From Membranipora membranacea (Eukaryota > Bryozoa > Gymnolaemata > Cheilostomatida > Membraniporidae), in the NCBI GenBank assembly GCA_914767715.1, contig OU612075.1, forward strand, positions 22,568,001 through 22,632,000: a stretch of DNA of 64,000 nucleotides. The letters run 5' to 3'. A program made the position numbers and the translations under genes. The notes under the pieces are model-generated. The model saw only the letters and a program-made list of their open reading frames with translations, made no database searches and was not told where the DNA came from. Positions 33,156 through 47,700 of the stretch are shown one piece after another. Numbering within the stretch: the stretch's first letter is position 1; each line of letters begins with the position of its first letter.

Positions 33156-34291
33156 TAGCGATACAGGATCACTACAAGCTCTTCTCCTAGTGTATCTCTT
33201 GTTAATATAAATCATGACCAGCAGAATAAATAAAGATGATGACTGATAAACTATTATGGTAGAACTGAAGTTATTGTCAGAGATTTGAATGAATTTGAAA
33301 TGAAATAGAATCCTAAATCTTGCTCTTATCAACCTGATGACAAAAATGTCAGATAGGCGAGGTACAGAGACAAAATTGATTTTACATTTTTTCCAAAAAG
33401 AACTAAACACCAGGCCTATGATTTCATATAATAGAGCGGGTACGCTCCTCATCCTGTATTCGCAATTCATTGAGCTTATCTCAGGCTAAATTTATTTACC
33501 AAGAGCGAGTCATATTTTAAGACCAGATTATCAAACCCGGTCTCTGAAACAGGCTCATAATATGCTGAGACAACACAACCAACAGCAACAGCATATTCAA
33601 ACTTTTCCGTGACATGGCTAAACAAATTTATAGAACCTGTTTGTGTCTCTCAGGCTCATAAGGTTGTTCACCATGATAATTTTTGAAGCGGCAGCGGGAT
33701 GATTTCAGCATTCTAGGCTCACATGAGTTGGTAGTTGATAAGATCTAGATTGGATTAAGAGGGCGTGTGGTGAAGAAGGTGGAGATCAGAACTCCTGAGA
33801 TTAAATACCCATAATGCTGCAGCAAGTATCTATCCTACCCTGGTGTGGTGATCAGTTATTTTAACTTCACTTCAATTTCGCTATTTTACATGATATTTAT
33901 TTGAATCAATAATTAGGAATATAAATAAGATTAAAACAAGATATTATTGGCTGAGCAAAAAAAAGGCAAACTGAGCAACAAAAAAAGGGGACGGAGGTTG
34001 AAATTGGACGGAAAAAACTCCTTGATTGTCAAATGTATGATCAACATTTACTGGACATAAAATAAAATAGAATTTTTGATCACCAATTACCAATCAGCTG
34101 TAAACGTAAACGTTCTTTTATAGCATTCAGATGACTGCATACAAATAACAGCTACACACTGGCTGTCCAGTTCAGATTGATATTAACTTGAAGCCATCTG
34201 CACTTGTGGTCTATATTCTGACTATGATTTGCCGTCGGCAAGTCAGTCTCAAAACATTATCTCCTACTAGAGTAATACTTAGCATATGATC
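33156..34291. other. Convergent intergenic region
   Basis: Lies between the stops of the small secreted-protein gene (+) and DNAH2 (-). Contents are the AATAAA at 33225, an exon-derived pseudogene fragment at 33747-33852 and otherwise unremarkable AT-rich sequence. Minus-strand open frames near 32979-33470 overlap the terminal exon and show no protein features. Confidence 0.65.
33747..33852 (+). pseudogene. Broken copy of the last exon of the secreted-protein gene
   Basis: About 100 bp parallels 33056-33150: gattaagagggcgtgtggtg, then aggtggagatcagaactcct and ataatgctgcagcaagtatc. The copy has a stop codon where the intact exon encodes Glu before CysCys, and it loses the final Cys and acidic end. 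It lies 600 bp downstream in the same orientation, so it is probably the residue of a tandem gene duplication. Confidence 0.82.
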
Positions 34292-37200
34292 TTAAGTATC
34301 CAAGCTCATGAGTAGGGCTGTACCACGCTTACACCAGTGATCAGCCGTCATATCACCGGCCTTGAGATCTATGGCTACAATGAATGAAGGACGACCACTA
34401 CCTCCTGCTCTGTTAGGGTAGTAGTAACACGGACATGAGTATATTCCTGTAATAGAGAGAAGAATGGAATCTGAAACTAATCATCTAACTGTCTAATACA
34501 AGACTACATGAAATTCTCTTTCTCTATCACAGAGGTTCCTGAGATAGATAATGGCTTTATGGCTGATTATTTCCTATAAAGGCTGAGTGTTTAGCTTCAT
34601 AAATGTGACAGTCTGTTAGGGATGGGTGCTAATGATACACCAGCTGCTTAGGGATGGGTGCTAATAACACACCAGCTGGTTAGGGATGGGTGCTAATGAC
34701 ATACCTTTCTGAGTTTTCTTCTTATTCTCAACTGGTTTGAAGTGGATTGTGGGTATTGGACATACCAGCTGCATGGGGTCTGCCTCTACAAGACACGCCC
34801 CCTTCTTATCCCAGCCTGCTCCTTGTAAGGACAAGCCCTTGATGTACACACCATCCTACAATAAGTTACAAAAAGTGTTTGAACTTTATTCATAAATGAA
34901 TATTTGGAGTTGTCATATATGATATGTTAAGGGGATAAGAAACTTTGGTTGTGTTTGATGATAAAACTGATTTTAGATTGTGACGCTGAACCTTTTCTAA
35001 ATGTGCAATACTATGGTATTCGTGCATGACGTAAAAAATCCTATATATATTCCCTGACCAGTTGAGGTACATGCATACTTGTGACGCTGTAACAATGCTA
35101 TCTATTATAAATTGGGTTTGCAAAGCATGCATACCAAATTATGCATAATATCCATACCCATACGCATACTTGGGTATGCATATGCATACATGGGTATGAA
35201 TAGTGTGCATACTTATGTATGCACACAATGCATACATGGGTATGCATACTATCTAGCGTGCAAGAAATAGACATAAACATAGACAAAGTTTACCTCGCCT
35301 TTGTAAGACTCATTAGTATTTCTAGACATAGTACCCTGATATCAAAGTGGCAACAAAATTATTTACAAAATCAGCACAAGGAGAGAGGAATACGCATTAT
35401 AAGATATCACTGGTGACAAGTCACTAAACTCCTTAATGTATATTTACTATTATAATTTGATTGTCAGTAGATGAATAGTTTAGAAGATACGCACCTTGGG
35501 TGGTCCCATAATATTACTATCATCTACAGTCAGTACAGAGAACTCCCAGCTCAGGGAGTCGACTGATACACTATTCTGTCTCGCTGATGTCTGACAATTA
35601 GAACAATAAGATGATTGTTATCGAGCATCCTCGCTGGTCCTAACTCACATACATCTCATTGAGTAGACGAGGTCACATTATCATGCTTCCAACTCGATTT
35701 AACTCATTAGGCTACATATTCTCAAGGTCATCACTATTTCGTGTCTGTTCATTCATCAAGGCTTGTACTCAGAAGTATTAGTATAATATATACCTGTAGT
35801 ATGGCGGTGAGGAATCCGGTAGGGAAGGTAAATCCAGACATCCAGAATATAGTAGGAGGATGAGCTGTAGTAGCCCACTTCTCTAGCTGCTCCATTCTAT
35901 TTACTAAATCTCTAGTCCACGAGGCTAGAGGCTTCATCGATGGATACGCCTGACAACACAACAACAAATAATGCATCTCATTTATATATATATATGATAC
36001 AGTATAAAGATGAGTTACCCTCTCTTTTGTGCCAATCTAATACCCTTGAAGGGTAAATGTTAGCTAGAGGTTAGTTTATCTAGTTTTGGCAAGCTGAGAT
36101 AGGAGTCTCTATAAAAAAAGAGGGTGAGTAAAGATTGGCTAGTTTTAAAGTCAGCTATTCCATTAACTTTCTTCAGTAGAATATTGTACAGCTATCCTGC
36201 ATACAGAGTAACACATAAGTAGTAGAGAGGATGATTAACTAACCGTAGACCAGCTGGGAGGAACTCGAGCATCATACAGACACGAGAATATATCCTCTAA
36301 CTCCGATGACATCACAACTAATCCCTGTATACCTTTCTCTAGATCTGTTAGTGATTGTCTTATCTCGTTTAGTAACACATTGTATCTCTCAATCTGTATA
36401 TATGAAAGTGATGAAAGTAATGTAAAAACTTTGTACACTTTACCAGGCAGCTGGTAACCAAGGAGCTTGTCAATCATTGATCATACATGAGTAGAAAATG
36501 GAAAAAGCTGTAATAAGTGATTGGATAGTGTTAGAGCAAAATCCATTGTAACTGGCAACTGCTACCCAACTACCAATCTATGAACATGAGAGCGGACAGC
36601 ATAGTATAGGTCATATAGCTTTAGTTTATACCTCCTGAAGTAAGACAACATTAAGCGGGGACGGGTCAACTGACAGGATCTTTACTGTAGTATCATAGTC
36701 TATGTTCTCAGGTATCTGACTGGCAATGTTAGCAGCAAGATCCAAAACCTGAAAAAAACACAAAATATGTTTCTTATCAATAATTGAATCCGCACTTATT
36801 TTAAAAGGATCCACACATAGCCCACAGGACCACAGTGTCTTTCTTGACTAGACTGACAGTCTTGTATTGAACGGCTCGTCACTAAAATAATAATATAAAT
36901 CATATGAGAACTTAACGACTGTAGAGCATACAAAGACAACTAGTTAGTTAGATACCATAGTCAGCACCTGTACAAGGAGTGGGAGCAGATAATAATTATA
37001 GTCTGAGGACATGACTAGCAGTCAATTAGGCATACAGCATGAAAGGCGGCAGGCATTTTATTGACTTTTTTGCCTACCAAGCTACACCTCCTGGGTTTAA
37101 CATAAGAGTTTTTCTGTAAAGTAAAGTCGGAAATGGTTTTATATGTTGTGGCTTGTTGGCATTTGGTTTACTGGGTTAAAGTTAGTGAATCACTGAAATT

Positions 37201-38798
37201 GATGAAATATATAACAAAAATATCAAACGAAGAAATTACTTTAAATGAGGTGCTAGCTAGTGCCTTATAGAATAATTGACAAAACGTATAACAGCGTTGA
37301 TGACAGGTGAGTAACGACCATATTTACCTTCTCCTCCCTGTCTACACCCCTATAACACTACTCCCCTGAGTGGTTACCCCCATAATTACCTTCTCCTCCC
37401 TGTCTACACCCCTACAACACTACTCCTCCTGAGTGGTTACCCCCATAATTACCTTCTCCTCCCTGTCTACACCCCTATAACACTACTCCCCTGAGTGGTT
37501 ACCCCAGATTTACCTTCTCCTCCCTGTCTACACCCCTATAACACTACTCCCCCTGAGTGGTTACCCCATATTTACCTTCTCCTTCCTGTCTACACCCCTA
37601 TAACACTACTCCCCCTGAGTGGTTACCCCAGATTTACCTTCTCCTCCCTGTCTACACCCCTATAACACTACTCCCCCTGAGTGGTTACCCCATATTTACC
37701 TTCTCCTTCCTGTCTACACCCCTATAACACTACTCCCCCTGAGTGGTTACGACCATATTTACCTTCTCCTCCCTGTCTACACCCCTATAACACTACTCCC
37801 CCTGAGTGGTTACGCCCATATTTACCTTCTCCTCCCTGTTATCATTAGCAGTGCTCGCTCCTCCAGCAGCTTGTAGAGATAGCAGAGTCTCAAACATCCG
37901 ACGAGTTTCTTGAATCTGAGATGTAATATCAGCATTGGGATGCTGTCCGAATGCTTCTGGGTGGTCCATACCAGGCAGCATAGAGACATACTCCTTATAT
38001 GCTGATAGTGGACCATCCTTAGAGAGAAAAATTACGGACACATTAACTAAACAATCCATAATGCGCCAAAATATATTATGTTATTGATAGACACGAATAG
38101 CTGTATTACGTTTTTTTTTGTGCGTTGGACTTAATTCCTTTCACAAATGGTAAAACAATTCACCACACGAGCATACCTTAGGCACATAGTAGGTAGGTAA
38201 TGTGGACAGTTTGTAGAATGGTAGTGATATTGCATCTTCCTTGAAGAAATCGTTGATGTAGGTGAGAAGTAATCGCCTGTCATAGTCATCTGTCACATGA
38301 CCTACAGACATGGAACGGGTAATAAATCACTAAGTTTCAGAGTGGTAAGCTCAAGCAGTATTTTATACCTCAATATTAGTACTAGCACTACATGTAGTAC
38401 ATGTTTGATTTGGATTTTCATTGCTTTTGAAAGGTTATCTTCTCCTTGTTATTAGGAAGATAACTCCAGACACATCTTCTTCAGATTATTTCACCAGGGA
38501 GGGTGATTTCACTATCAGAAAATTCGCTTTTACTAACAGTTTAAACTAAGCCGCACATTGAATTTTGGACAAAATTATCTAACTACGGACATAACCAAAA
38601 TAATCAATAGACTGATATGATAGACCTACCTCCATAGTTGATACCAGCTATGAGATATTTGAGGGCGTCCCATGGTGTGTCCTCATACTCATCCAGGTAT
38701 ATAGATAGCAGGTTCTCAGAGACTTCAAAATCTGAATCATTGAAGTCATAAGGAATATTCCATCCGAGCATGAGGAACTTACGTCTCTCAATCAGTAC
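34292..38798 (-). CDS. DNAH2: DNAH2 C-terminal domain
   Basis: Exons 38630-38798, 38177-38301, 37826-38017, 36632-36748, 36244-36393, 35794-35949, 35495-35590, 34705-34855 and 34292-34446. [95 protein letters not shown] and the terminal [11 protein letters not shown] before TAA. These strings fit DNAH2 better than the other DNAH paralogues I compared from memory. Exon 37826-38017 is followed by donor array 7. Confidence 0.94.
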
Positions 38799-41700
38799 CT
38801 GACAGAACAAACAACATCACTGAGTTAATATACTATAACATCATTATCATCATCATGAGGTAAAGGATGACAGAAACAATACCTGGGCGGCTTTTCTCCA
38901 CCAGATAATATTGCCCGGATTTTACATCTATTTCCGACCAGAAACAAAATAAGAAAAAAACACAAACTGTATAACATCTAGTCTAAAAATATTAGTCAAC
39001 AAAATATTCTGATTCTAGAAGTTATGATTGGTACGCTAATGAGTTGAAATTAAATGGGATATACCTGTGAACATAATATAAATAAATTTATAAATTTTTT
39101 TTCATCGACTCCGGATATACCACACGGCCGAATCCGATCACAAGACAGGTTTGCATGTTGGTTTTTTACGAATCAAACTTACAGAATGGAAGAAGCAAAG
39201 ACAGAAGAGCAGTTTCTTGTATTTGTCCTGTTTCTGGCAGCGATTAAACTGCTGCTCTGTGATCAGGTGATATAGACGCTTGAGATTAGCTTTAAGTCCC
39301 TACAAAAATACAATAACCAGTTATAAGTACACAGCATCATTGTACCTATCAATAAATAAAAATAGGAGCATATGAGGAGAATATCTATCTCTTAGATATC
39401 AATCTGAAATACAAGAGGTGTTGAGTTTGAGAACATACAGAAGACCTGCAAATAACAAACGATGGCCATAAACCTCTTACAGAACAAATAAAAAAGTATC
39501 GCTGACTCACCTTGGGAGGTTCTGTAGTCATCTTAATACCAGACTGTAGTATACTGATAGGGAAGTGAGGATTAGGTGAACTAGAGAGCCACAGTCTAAA
39601 GTCTGGATGAGTCTTCTGTACCTGTAACTGTTCTACTAACTTATCGAGCTGAGGCATCCATGAGAGAGACAAGTGACAGTTAGCCAGGAACACCCAGTTA
39701 CCCTGAAGTAAAATAAAATTAATCATCAGTAGACATTCAACTTATCTACTCTTAACAAATGGAATGGTCAATTGTAAATCTTACACATAAAAGCAAGCTG
39801 AATAACATCAAATATTGATACAGTTCCACTCCTTAGCTCGGCTAACAAAGATGTACTAACCTCGTTGACACCCTCCTTGATCATTCTGGTAGCAATTGGA
39901 GCTTGACCTTGACCCAGCGACAGAGCGTGGAATCTGGAGGCCATACCGCTGGACTCAGCGAGCTGTAGTAGAGCACTGGTTGGATCAACACCAGGAGATA
40001 ATACAAAGATCAGAGGTGTTCTTGTCGTTGAATCCTCCACAACCTAAAAGTGTGGGAGAAATCAGTTTATGAATATGCTAGACGACTTGAATCGGATTGG
40101 ATTGGATTGGTGTTGCAAAGGTTTAGTAATTATTCTTTATAACCTACTAAAACATCAAGACAACAAGGAAAAAGCATCATATATGGCTCAGGTTCTCCAA
40201 ACGATATGACAAACCTACAATGATGCAGATTCATGTGTCAATGAATCAATTGAGACCTACCTTATCATTTCAACAAAACTTTCTATCTTTTTGAGCAATC
40301 GGTACGTGTAGACTTACCTGGTGCATATCAAGTACAGGTGGCTCAGTGAACTTTGACCCCAGGTTGTTGACAATGAATGATGTAGCACAGAATGCCACCC
40401 TATCAGGACGCAGAGATCTGACTATGAGCATTCTCTGTAACTCGTTACAGGCGTTATCCCATTCACCAGGTAATGGTGCTGTCTCCGGCTCTGAACTGTA
40501 ATACAAACAGCAAAATGTCTCAACATGCTTCAAAGATGTGATCACATTTGATACGGCTAGAGAAGGCCAATATACATCCAATGTATGCATATTTCATAGA
40601 GACTCAGAAAATCAGAAGGTAGAGTAAAGTTATGGATAATCAGGTCATATCTATGTACCTGGTGTACCAGACGTTCCAGTCTCGAGGATACTGCTCAAAG
40701 GAAGTGATGATTCCGTGGAAGTTTGTGAGTTTATCTAACTCTGTGATATTATCCCAGGCTCCATCTGAGAGCCAGCCTGTACACGGGTTATCCATCTGAT
40801 TCTCTTTGTCAATTACCTGAAAAGTGAGAGGATACATGTAGATATATAATAGTTGTGTCCACTCCAGTTAACTAATGTCACATCACAAATATCGCACTAT
40901 ATGTGGAGCCAACTATTGATGGGAGTTTTTATTATTTATGCAGGTGGTGGTGGTGCTTATGTGGTTTTTTGAAGGCTTATTTGACCAATCAGAAGTGTCG
41001 GTATTATCACTGCAACTTTCTTTCAGAAGTTAAGTTCAGTGATATACTCACAATTCCACCACGTAGGAAGAAGTTATACTCATCCATGTTGAGTTTTCCG
41101 GCTGACTCCAGGATTTTAGTACAGATTTGGAATGAGAAGAGAAGCTTGTGTTTCTCAAACAGTCCTCGGCAGGTGTACCTGGGGAAGGGAGAACAGAGTT
41201 TGCAACCAAGTCAGAAGTATGAAAGAAAAAACTACATTGTATGTGTATATTCAATATCAACATAACATAACATAACATAACGTAAATCAATCATAGGTCA
41301 TGATAGCAGTTTAACCTATGGGTCAGGTCAACTAGAATAAAACTAAAGTGTCAGAAGTGGGATTTGAACCCACGTCTACAAGAGTAGACTGCGACCTGAA
41401 CGCAGCGCCTTAGACCACTCGGCCATCCTGACTTGATTTTTGGAGTTATCAGTCATTGAATTTATACAACACCATCTAAAACACTAATTGGTATCTCAAA
41501 ATGATGACATATATACTGATTAGAAAAGAACTAATCTTTGCAACCAACAGATACTGACCTGATTCAGCCTGGATGTAAAAAGCCATCCCAAAATTTTACT
41601 GATGAAGGATACCAGTAAGTGTTTTAGTTAATTTTGATTTACAAAGCAGCCAAGCAAGCCATAGACTCAACTCAGTATGTTATTTCTTTTCTAAGCAGTC

Positions 41701-44700
41701 TGTATGTTATCATTTAGAGATAAGGATTCCAATTAATTGTTACGATGAATCTGTATAAAGTCAGTGCCTGATAACTCCAAAAATCAAGTCAGGATGGCCG
41801 AGTGGTCTAAGGCGCTGCGTTCAGGTCACAGTCTACTCTTGTAGGCGTGGGTTCAAATCCCACTTCTGACACATTTATTTTATCCTTATAATACTACAGT
41901 TACCCTCTCAGGTTCAAAGTTTATACAAGTAAATAACTCTGAATAGTTTATCATATAGTTTGACATTTGTCGTATCATTAAGAGTATATCTATGAGCAGA
42001 TTACTACTTTGCGACAAGTTGATTATCAGGTATGTATATTATGATAATAAGAGACTAACCTGTACACAGCATACGTGTGATACTCATTAAGATTGGTGAT
42101 TCTCTCCTCTAGTTTACTACTTCTCTGACTCTTATCGATAGACAGATTAAACAGCTCTATATACGAGTCTAGAGAGAACTGGTACATAGGATCTATCCTA
42201 CCCAGGTCATTCAGTACAAAGAATAGTGTGGACGCACGGGACGCACACGGCCTGTATCCTGTAAACAGGGAAAAGTCAAAAAAGGTAGTAAAGAGGCTGT
42301 GAATATCAATCCATTCACAGTAAAATAATTCCCCATTTATAGCTGCAATGATGACACCAAGATGGAACCTCCTCAAAGTAAACAATGATTTGTGCTCAAT
42401 TAACTTGGTGGTAGAGTACTTAAGAGTCAAAAAACACATATATGTGTAATGGGATAGCCACTGAGCCACTGAGCCAAGTTATACCTTCTCTGGCGGTATC
42501 AATCTTAATCTCAGTCTGTTCAGCGATAGTGAGCTGTTCGCTCACTTCCTGTGAGGTAGTTTTAGATGTCTGTAGAGTATTAACAAGCTGTTCATCATCC
42601 AGCAGTGATCCCTTAGCCTCATTCAACAGCCTGTAAAAAAGTTACCAATTCATGCTCTGGATCTCGGTAGCTAATACTAATAGATATAAAACTTTAATTT
42701 CAACGCACCACAAATTGAAAAAAAAATTCTAGCAGTAAGCAATCATCCAATTTAAATTGAAGCTGTATTTTTGTGCGTAGTTTAGGTTAAGAGAAGATAT
42801 CACATCTTATATCAGTGTAATCTACTTACCTAAGGATCTTATCCTCAAGCTCCACCAGTTTCTTCTTTCCGGCAGCAATTTTCAACACAAGATCATCTTT
42901 CTGTTTCTCTAACTCTGGAGATTCCTTCTTTACTACTATACCAAGCAGCTGGGCTTCTAGTCCTGTAACAGTATTGTTTTATTCTTTACAACACGGTGGT
43001 AAAAGTACACAGCCTTTCTGTAATCCCTAGTAGGATTATTTATTCTGCTTTTTGGTCTTCTGCATTTTTCTGAATTGCATAATTTATGATTGCATAATAA
43101 TTATATATTGCATATATTGAATATCTCTGTACTGTATATTAATCTCTTTAGCATTTTCCTCTATCGTGTATTGCTTCATGAAAGTAGAATCTTGTTCAAT
43201 AGATGTTTTCCGATTTCGGCTGAAAAGTTTTGGGACTATGTGGATTTATTTTATTGCATGTCAGTAAGGTTTGGAGAACTTTACAGACCTTGTTCTTTGA
43301 TGGCGAAGTTAACGAGGGTAGTCTTAGTACTAATCTCTGGTGGGTAGTGAGGGTTACTCAGCTTAGTCGTGATGTAAAATCTGAAATCTTCATTATACTC
43401 CACCTCCTTATCTCCCAGTCTGATCATCAAAGCTCCACCTGTTGTTAAAAAATTAGTAATTAAAAGTAATTAGCATACAGCGCACATTAACAATGATTTG
43501 GACCTAATTGTCGACCTAAGGTGAATGTTCTACATATTTTTGGCAGTGGATACTTTTATCTAACAGATACATTGTATAAGAACCAGGATAGATAGGAACT
43601 ATCTACTGTGAGTAAACATCTGATGGACTGTACTTTGAACACTGGATTTCATCACCAACAATACCTGTTATATGTTTTTTCGCTATTTGGGATCCAGGGT
43701 CAACCTATTTTATAATGAAAGGATAATGTGACTTCAAACCAGCAGTTTTCTGCCCCTGCACATATCAAGGTTCCATGGTGTAATGGTTAGCACTCAGGAC
43801 TCTGAATCCTGCGATCCGAGTTCAAATCTCGGTGGGACCTAAATCCTTTTGTTACACTCAAATCCCCAAACCGATCAACGAAATTCCACATCTAAATCTT
43901 TACAGGCAGATTCTTTTTGCAAGCAACGGTGACAGTAACGGGGGAGGGAGATCCTATTGCGGCAGCCAGTGACATTATTTACCTATTTTAATGATAGCCT
44001 TGTTGAGGATAGAGTCTAGAGATGGATCTAGTCTCTCTTGTACATTCTGTAGTACTACAGGGAATCCATATTGTACACACTGCTCTAGTGTTCTCATATA
44101 ATCAGACATCTGTAAATCTATAATCTTCAGTCCTCTACTACTCTCCATATTCTTAATCCACTTCAGAGCTTGTCCTACAAATATATATTGCAAATAAAAT
44201 TGCGTGTTGGTGCATAACTATGCTGCAACAGAATTGACAGCCTGTGGAAATGACAGTAATTAGGAAGAAAAAGGCAGGAGTGCTTCATTTACATCAATTG
44301 AAATAAGTTTTATATAATATATAAGAAATCAAAATATTTGCAGCTGATAAAGATTAAGTATTCTTACCCTGAGGATCGATCATGAGTGGCCATCTCTTGC
44401 CGGATGTTGTGATGACGCCGTTCTCAGTACTGAAGGCGTCGCTGGGTAGACCCTGAATATTCCAGTCTCTTACTTGTGTCGGTTTAGCCATAAAATCACA
44501 GAAGTTCAGCTCGGGTGAGAAGGGGATCAATAACGTCTTCATCTGAAACAAACAATGACAATAATTGTATTCTACATTGTATTTCTACTTGTTCTCCTAA
44601 TATGACAAGCTGGTCAAACAAAGAAGAAGTTCAAAATTATGAGCAATCATCTATGAATTTGATCTTAGAATTACTCAGAAATCCACATACAAAGCTGAAC

Positions 44701-47700
44701 TCTTAAGCTGATTAGCCTTACAAAGTTACAAAGGTTGGTTTTAAGTTAGAAATGAGATATTAAATCCGTCTTTCCGTACCTCCTCAAGCCATTTGTTTTT
44801 AGTGAGATCCTCTCTGTAGTTACTGAGGAATGGTCCCATATATGAGAGGAAGGCGGAGGCCACCAGACAATCTCCTACCAGATAACCGATCTGCTCCTCA
44901 AGTGTAGCTACAGTCTCCTCCCATCTTATCTTCTCTCCAGCCAATCCTACACATCGGCAGAGAGGACAAGTCAGTACAATCATTAGTTTATGAGTTCAGA
45001 CCGATCTCTATTTGTCCTTTTTATGGAACAATCAACTCAGAAATCATGGTCAGCGGAAGTGGATAAGAGCAACTTTAGAAGTATAGTGCTAAAACTGATG
45101 GATTCATATTGTAGGACTGACCCATGTTTTGTCTATGGTCTGACCAATGAACTCATTGTAGTTTCTGTTGGTCTGACCAGGGAGGAGTGACAACTTAATG
45201 ATTAAGTATTACATAGAGACCTACCCCTTAGGGTTATATTGTCATAAAACTTAAGTGTCAGAAGTGGGATTTGAACCCACGCCTACAAGAGTAGACTGCG
45301 ACCTGAACGCAGCGCCTTAGACCACTCAGCCATCCTGCCTTGATTTTGGGAATTATCAGACACTGATTTTATACAGATTCATCGAAACAATTAATTGGAA
45401 TCCTTATCTCTAAATGATAACATACAGACTGCTTAGAGAAGAAATACATACTGCTATGCTTTTTTGCTTTGTATAAATCATTTAATTACTTAATGGTTAC
45501 CCTCATCTGTAAATTTGGTTATAAGAGACACCAAGAAGTATTCAAAATGTTAGCCTGTCTATATACACTTGCAAAGACAGCCTGGGATCATCAAGTCTGC
45601 ACTTTGAGGGGCTGAGCTCAACTTCTGTTGGTAACAAGCATAGACTCAACTCAATATGTTATTTCTTCTCTCAGCAGTCTGTATGTTATCATTTAGAGAT
45701 AAGGATTCCAATTAGTGGTTAGATGGTGTCATATAAATTCAGTGCCCGATAACTCCAAAAATCAAGTCAGGATGGCCTAGGTGTCTAAGGCACTGCGTTC
45801 AGGTCGCAGTCTACTCTTGTAGGCGTGGGTTCAAATCCAACTTCTGCCACTTAAGTTTTATTCTAGTTGACCCATAGGTTACACTGCTATCATAAAGTTG
45901 CCCAATCTCCTTGGTCAGACCTATGATTGATTTGCATACAATACACTCTGCCATTACATCCCCCTTCTGACACATCAATTTTATCCCAATCGACCCCTGG
46001 GTAACATTATTATCATGAATATATCAGCCCACGAAGGTCAGACCAGTAATCGAAATTGCATTGCCGGCCTCTTAACACTGGAGTAATGGAGAGCAGGCAA
46101 ACCCATTTACTGGATAATTTAAACATAATTTAAACCAGAGACATCCAGTTATGTATGCTGGAACTCACCGGACACCAGTTTCCCGGCTCTGTCCAACATG
46201 ATCTCGGTCTGCTCTGCTTTTCTCCTCAGCTCCTCTTTCTGTGCCAGCTTGTTATCGTATTCCTCCTTTAGCTCAGCCATCTTTCTCTCAACCTACATGA
46301 ACAGACCAGCAGTGCATGATAATTCACAGAGAAGTAATGTATCAAAATTCGACTTTGATTGTTACAATAAGACTTCCCACAAAATGAGTGAGACGAAACA
46401 TGATCAACTCAAATCATGATCGACAAGGTTATAGTATAACCCTTAGAACAAGTGATCAGAATGTTTGTAGAAAAAAAGAATTAGAAAAAGGTTACATGTG
46501 TGGGTGACATGTAAATATTGTTGTTACCTCAGCGAGCTTAGCCTTAGCTTCAGCTAACATGTTCTGTTTCTCCTTAAGTTGAGACTGAGCGGCTTCTAAT
46601 CTCTGTTTCTTAGGCTCAACTACTCTGAAGATCCTTCCGTACATCTCCATAGCTCTCACCTAAAGACATTATGAATATTTACCTGCTCACAGTTAAATTC
46701 TCATTAGATAACCAAATCTGAGGAAAAAATTTTAACCGAAAAATAAGAAGTAATAGTTACTTGCAAAACAGCATACAATGCCATCAATCGACTCACCCAC
46801 AAACACAGAGACTGGGCGGCTCCGGATACACGACCCACAGTCTCAGGGAGGAAATCAGGCATCGCACAGTACTGTCCGATCTTCTTCAGTACTCTGTCTG
46901 AGATATTATCCTTGTCAAAGTTAACGAGAGATTTAATGAAGTTCTGATCTCCGAGCTGCCTTTTAGCCTCAGCCCACGAGGGATCAGCCCCCTTCAGTAT
47001 CATCACAGCCTGCATTACTGTCTCAACTAGAGCTGGAGGTCGACCGTAAGCCTTCACCTCACTAATATCCTGTGAGAGAACAAAAGGTTATTTGTTACAT
47101 AATTAATCATGATAAGTCTGCCGTGGTTAAGCACTCAAAATTTTTGTACATCCACCTAACTTTAAAAATACTTTTGATATCAAATCTAAAACTAACCTTC
47201 TTGTTGAGGGATTCAAGAGCCTTTCTGGCCTCTTCTAGAGCAGGCATAGCTTCAGCCAGATCAGCCATAGCGAGGTCAGCCATTTTCTGACATTTCACCT
47301 CCTCATCTCCAATCTTCAGACTTGTCTGAGTGACCTGTATAACAAAGTGGTGATCTGATGTAAGATGTGATGATATAAAACAGCTTTGTAGTTCTTATAG
47401 GAGTTTTCTTCCCCGCTGCTCAGAGAAGACAAAACTTCTGTTTCAATTTTCTTTTTTGCAAGTTCTCCTCCAATTATGTTTTGATACTTCTCATCAATAT
47501 TCAGAAGTGTAGAACTTCAAAACTAATGAAGTTTTCTCTCCGTAATGAAACATGATACAGAAGGATACAAATGATGAGAATATTGGGAGATCATAAAAGT
47601 TTTTTATCACATGCTAAATATGTTATATGATACAGACAGACCAACAGAGAGACAGATACTTACAGATTTCTGTTGCTCATCAGCTTCTCTCTTCTGTTGT

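Larger units (their letters stand above)
41344..41880. repeat. Palindromic tRNA-Leu element 1
   Basis: Inverted arms of about 190 bp (41349 to about 41535 and about 41680-41871), each a tRNA-Leu gene plus about 100 bp of its 5' flank (acttgatttttggagttatc on the left, its reverse complement on the right), pointing outward from a spacer of about 145 bp. The same design recurs at 45256-45849. Confidence 0.88.
45250..45890. repeat. Palindromic tRNA-Leu element 2
   Basis: Arms 45256 to about 45460 and about 45650-45849, tRNA copies facing outward, with the same 5' flank as element 1 (gataaggattccaatta and ctgtatgttatcatttagag). Past the right end, ctagttgacccataggttac matches, inverted, the sequence left of element 1 (taacctatgggtcaggtcaa), so the repeated unit extends beyond the tRNA. 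A third tRNA 3' end (ccccttctgacaca) lies at about 45960. Confidence 0.85.

Noticed and set aside
43090-43347. 85-residue plus-strand frame
   Set aside because: It overlaps the antisense of a DNAH2 exon and shows no family features.
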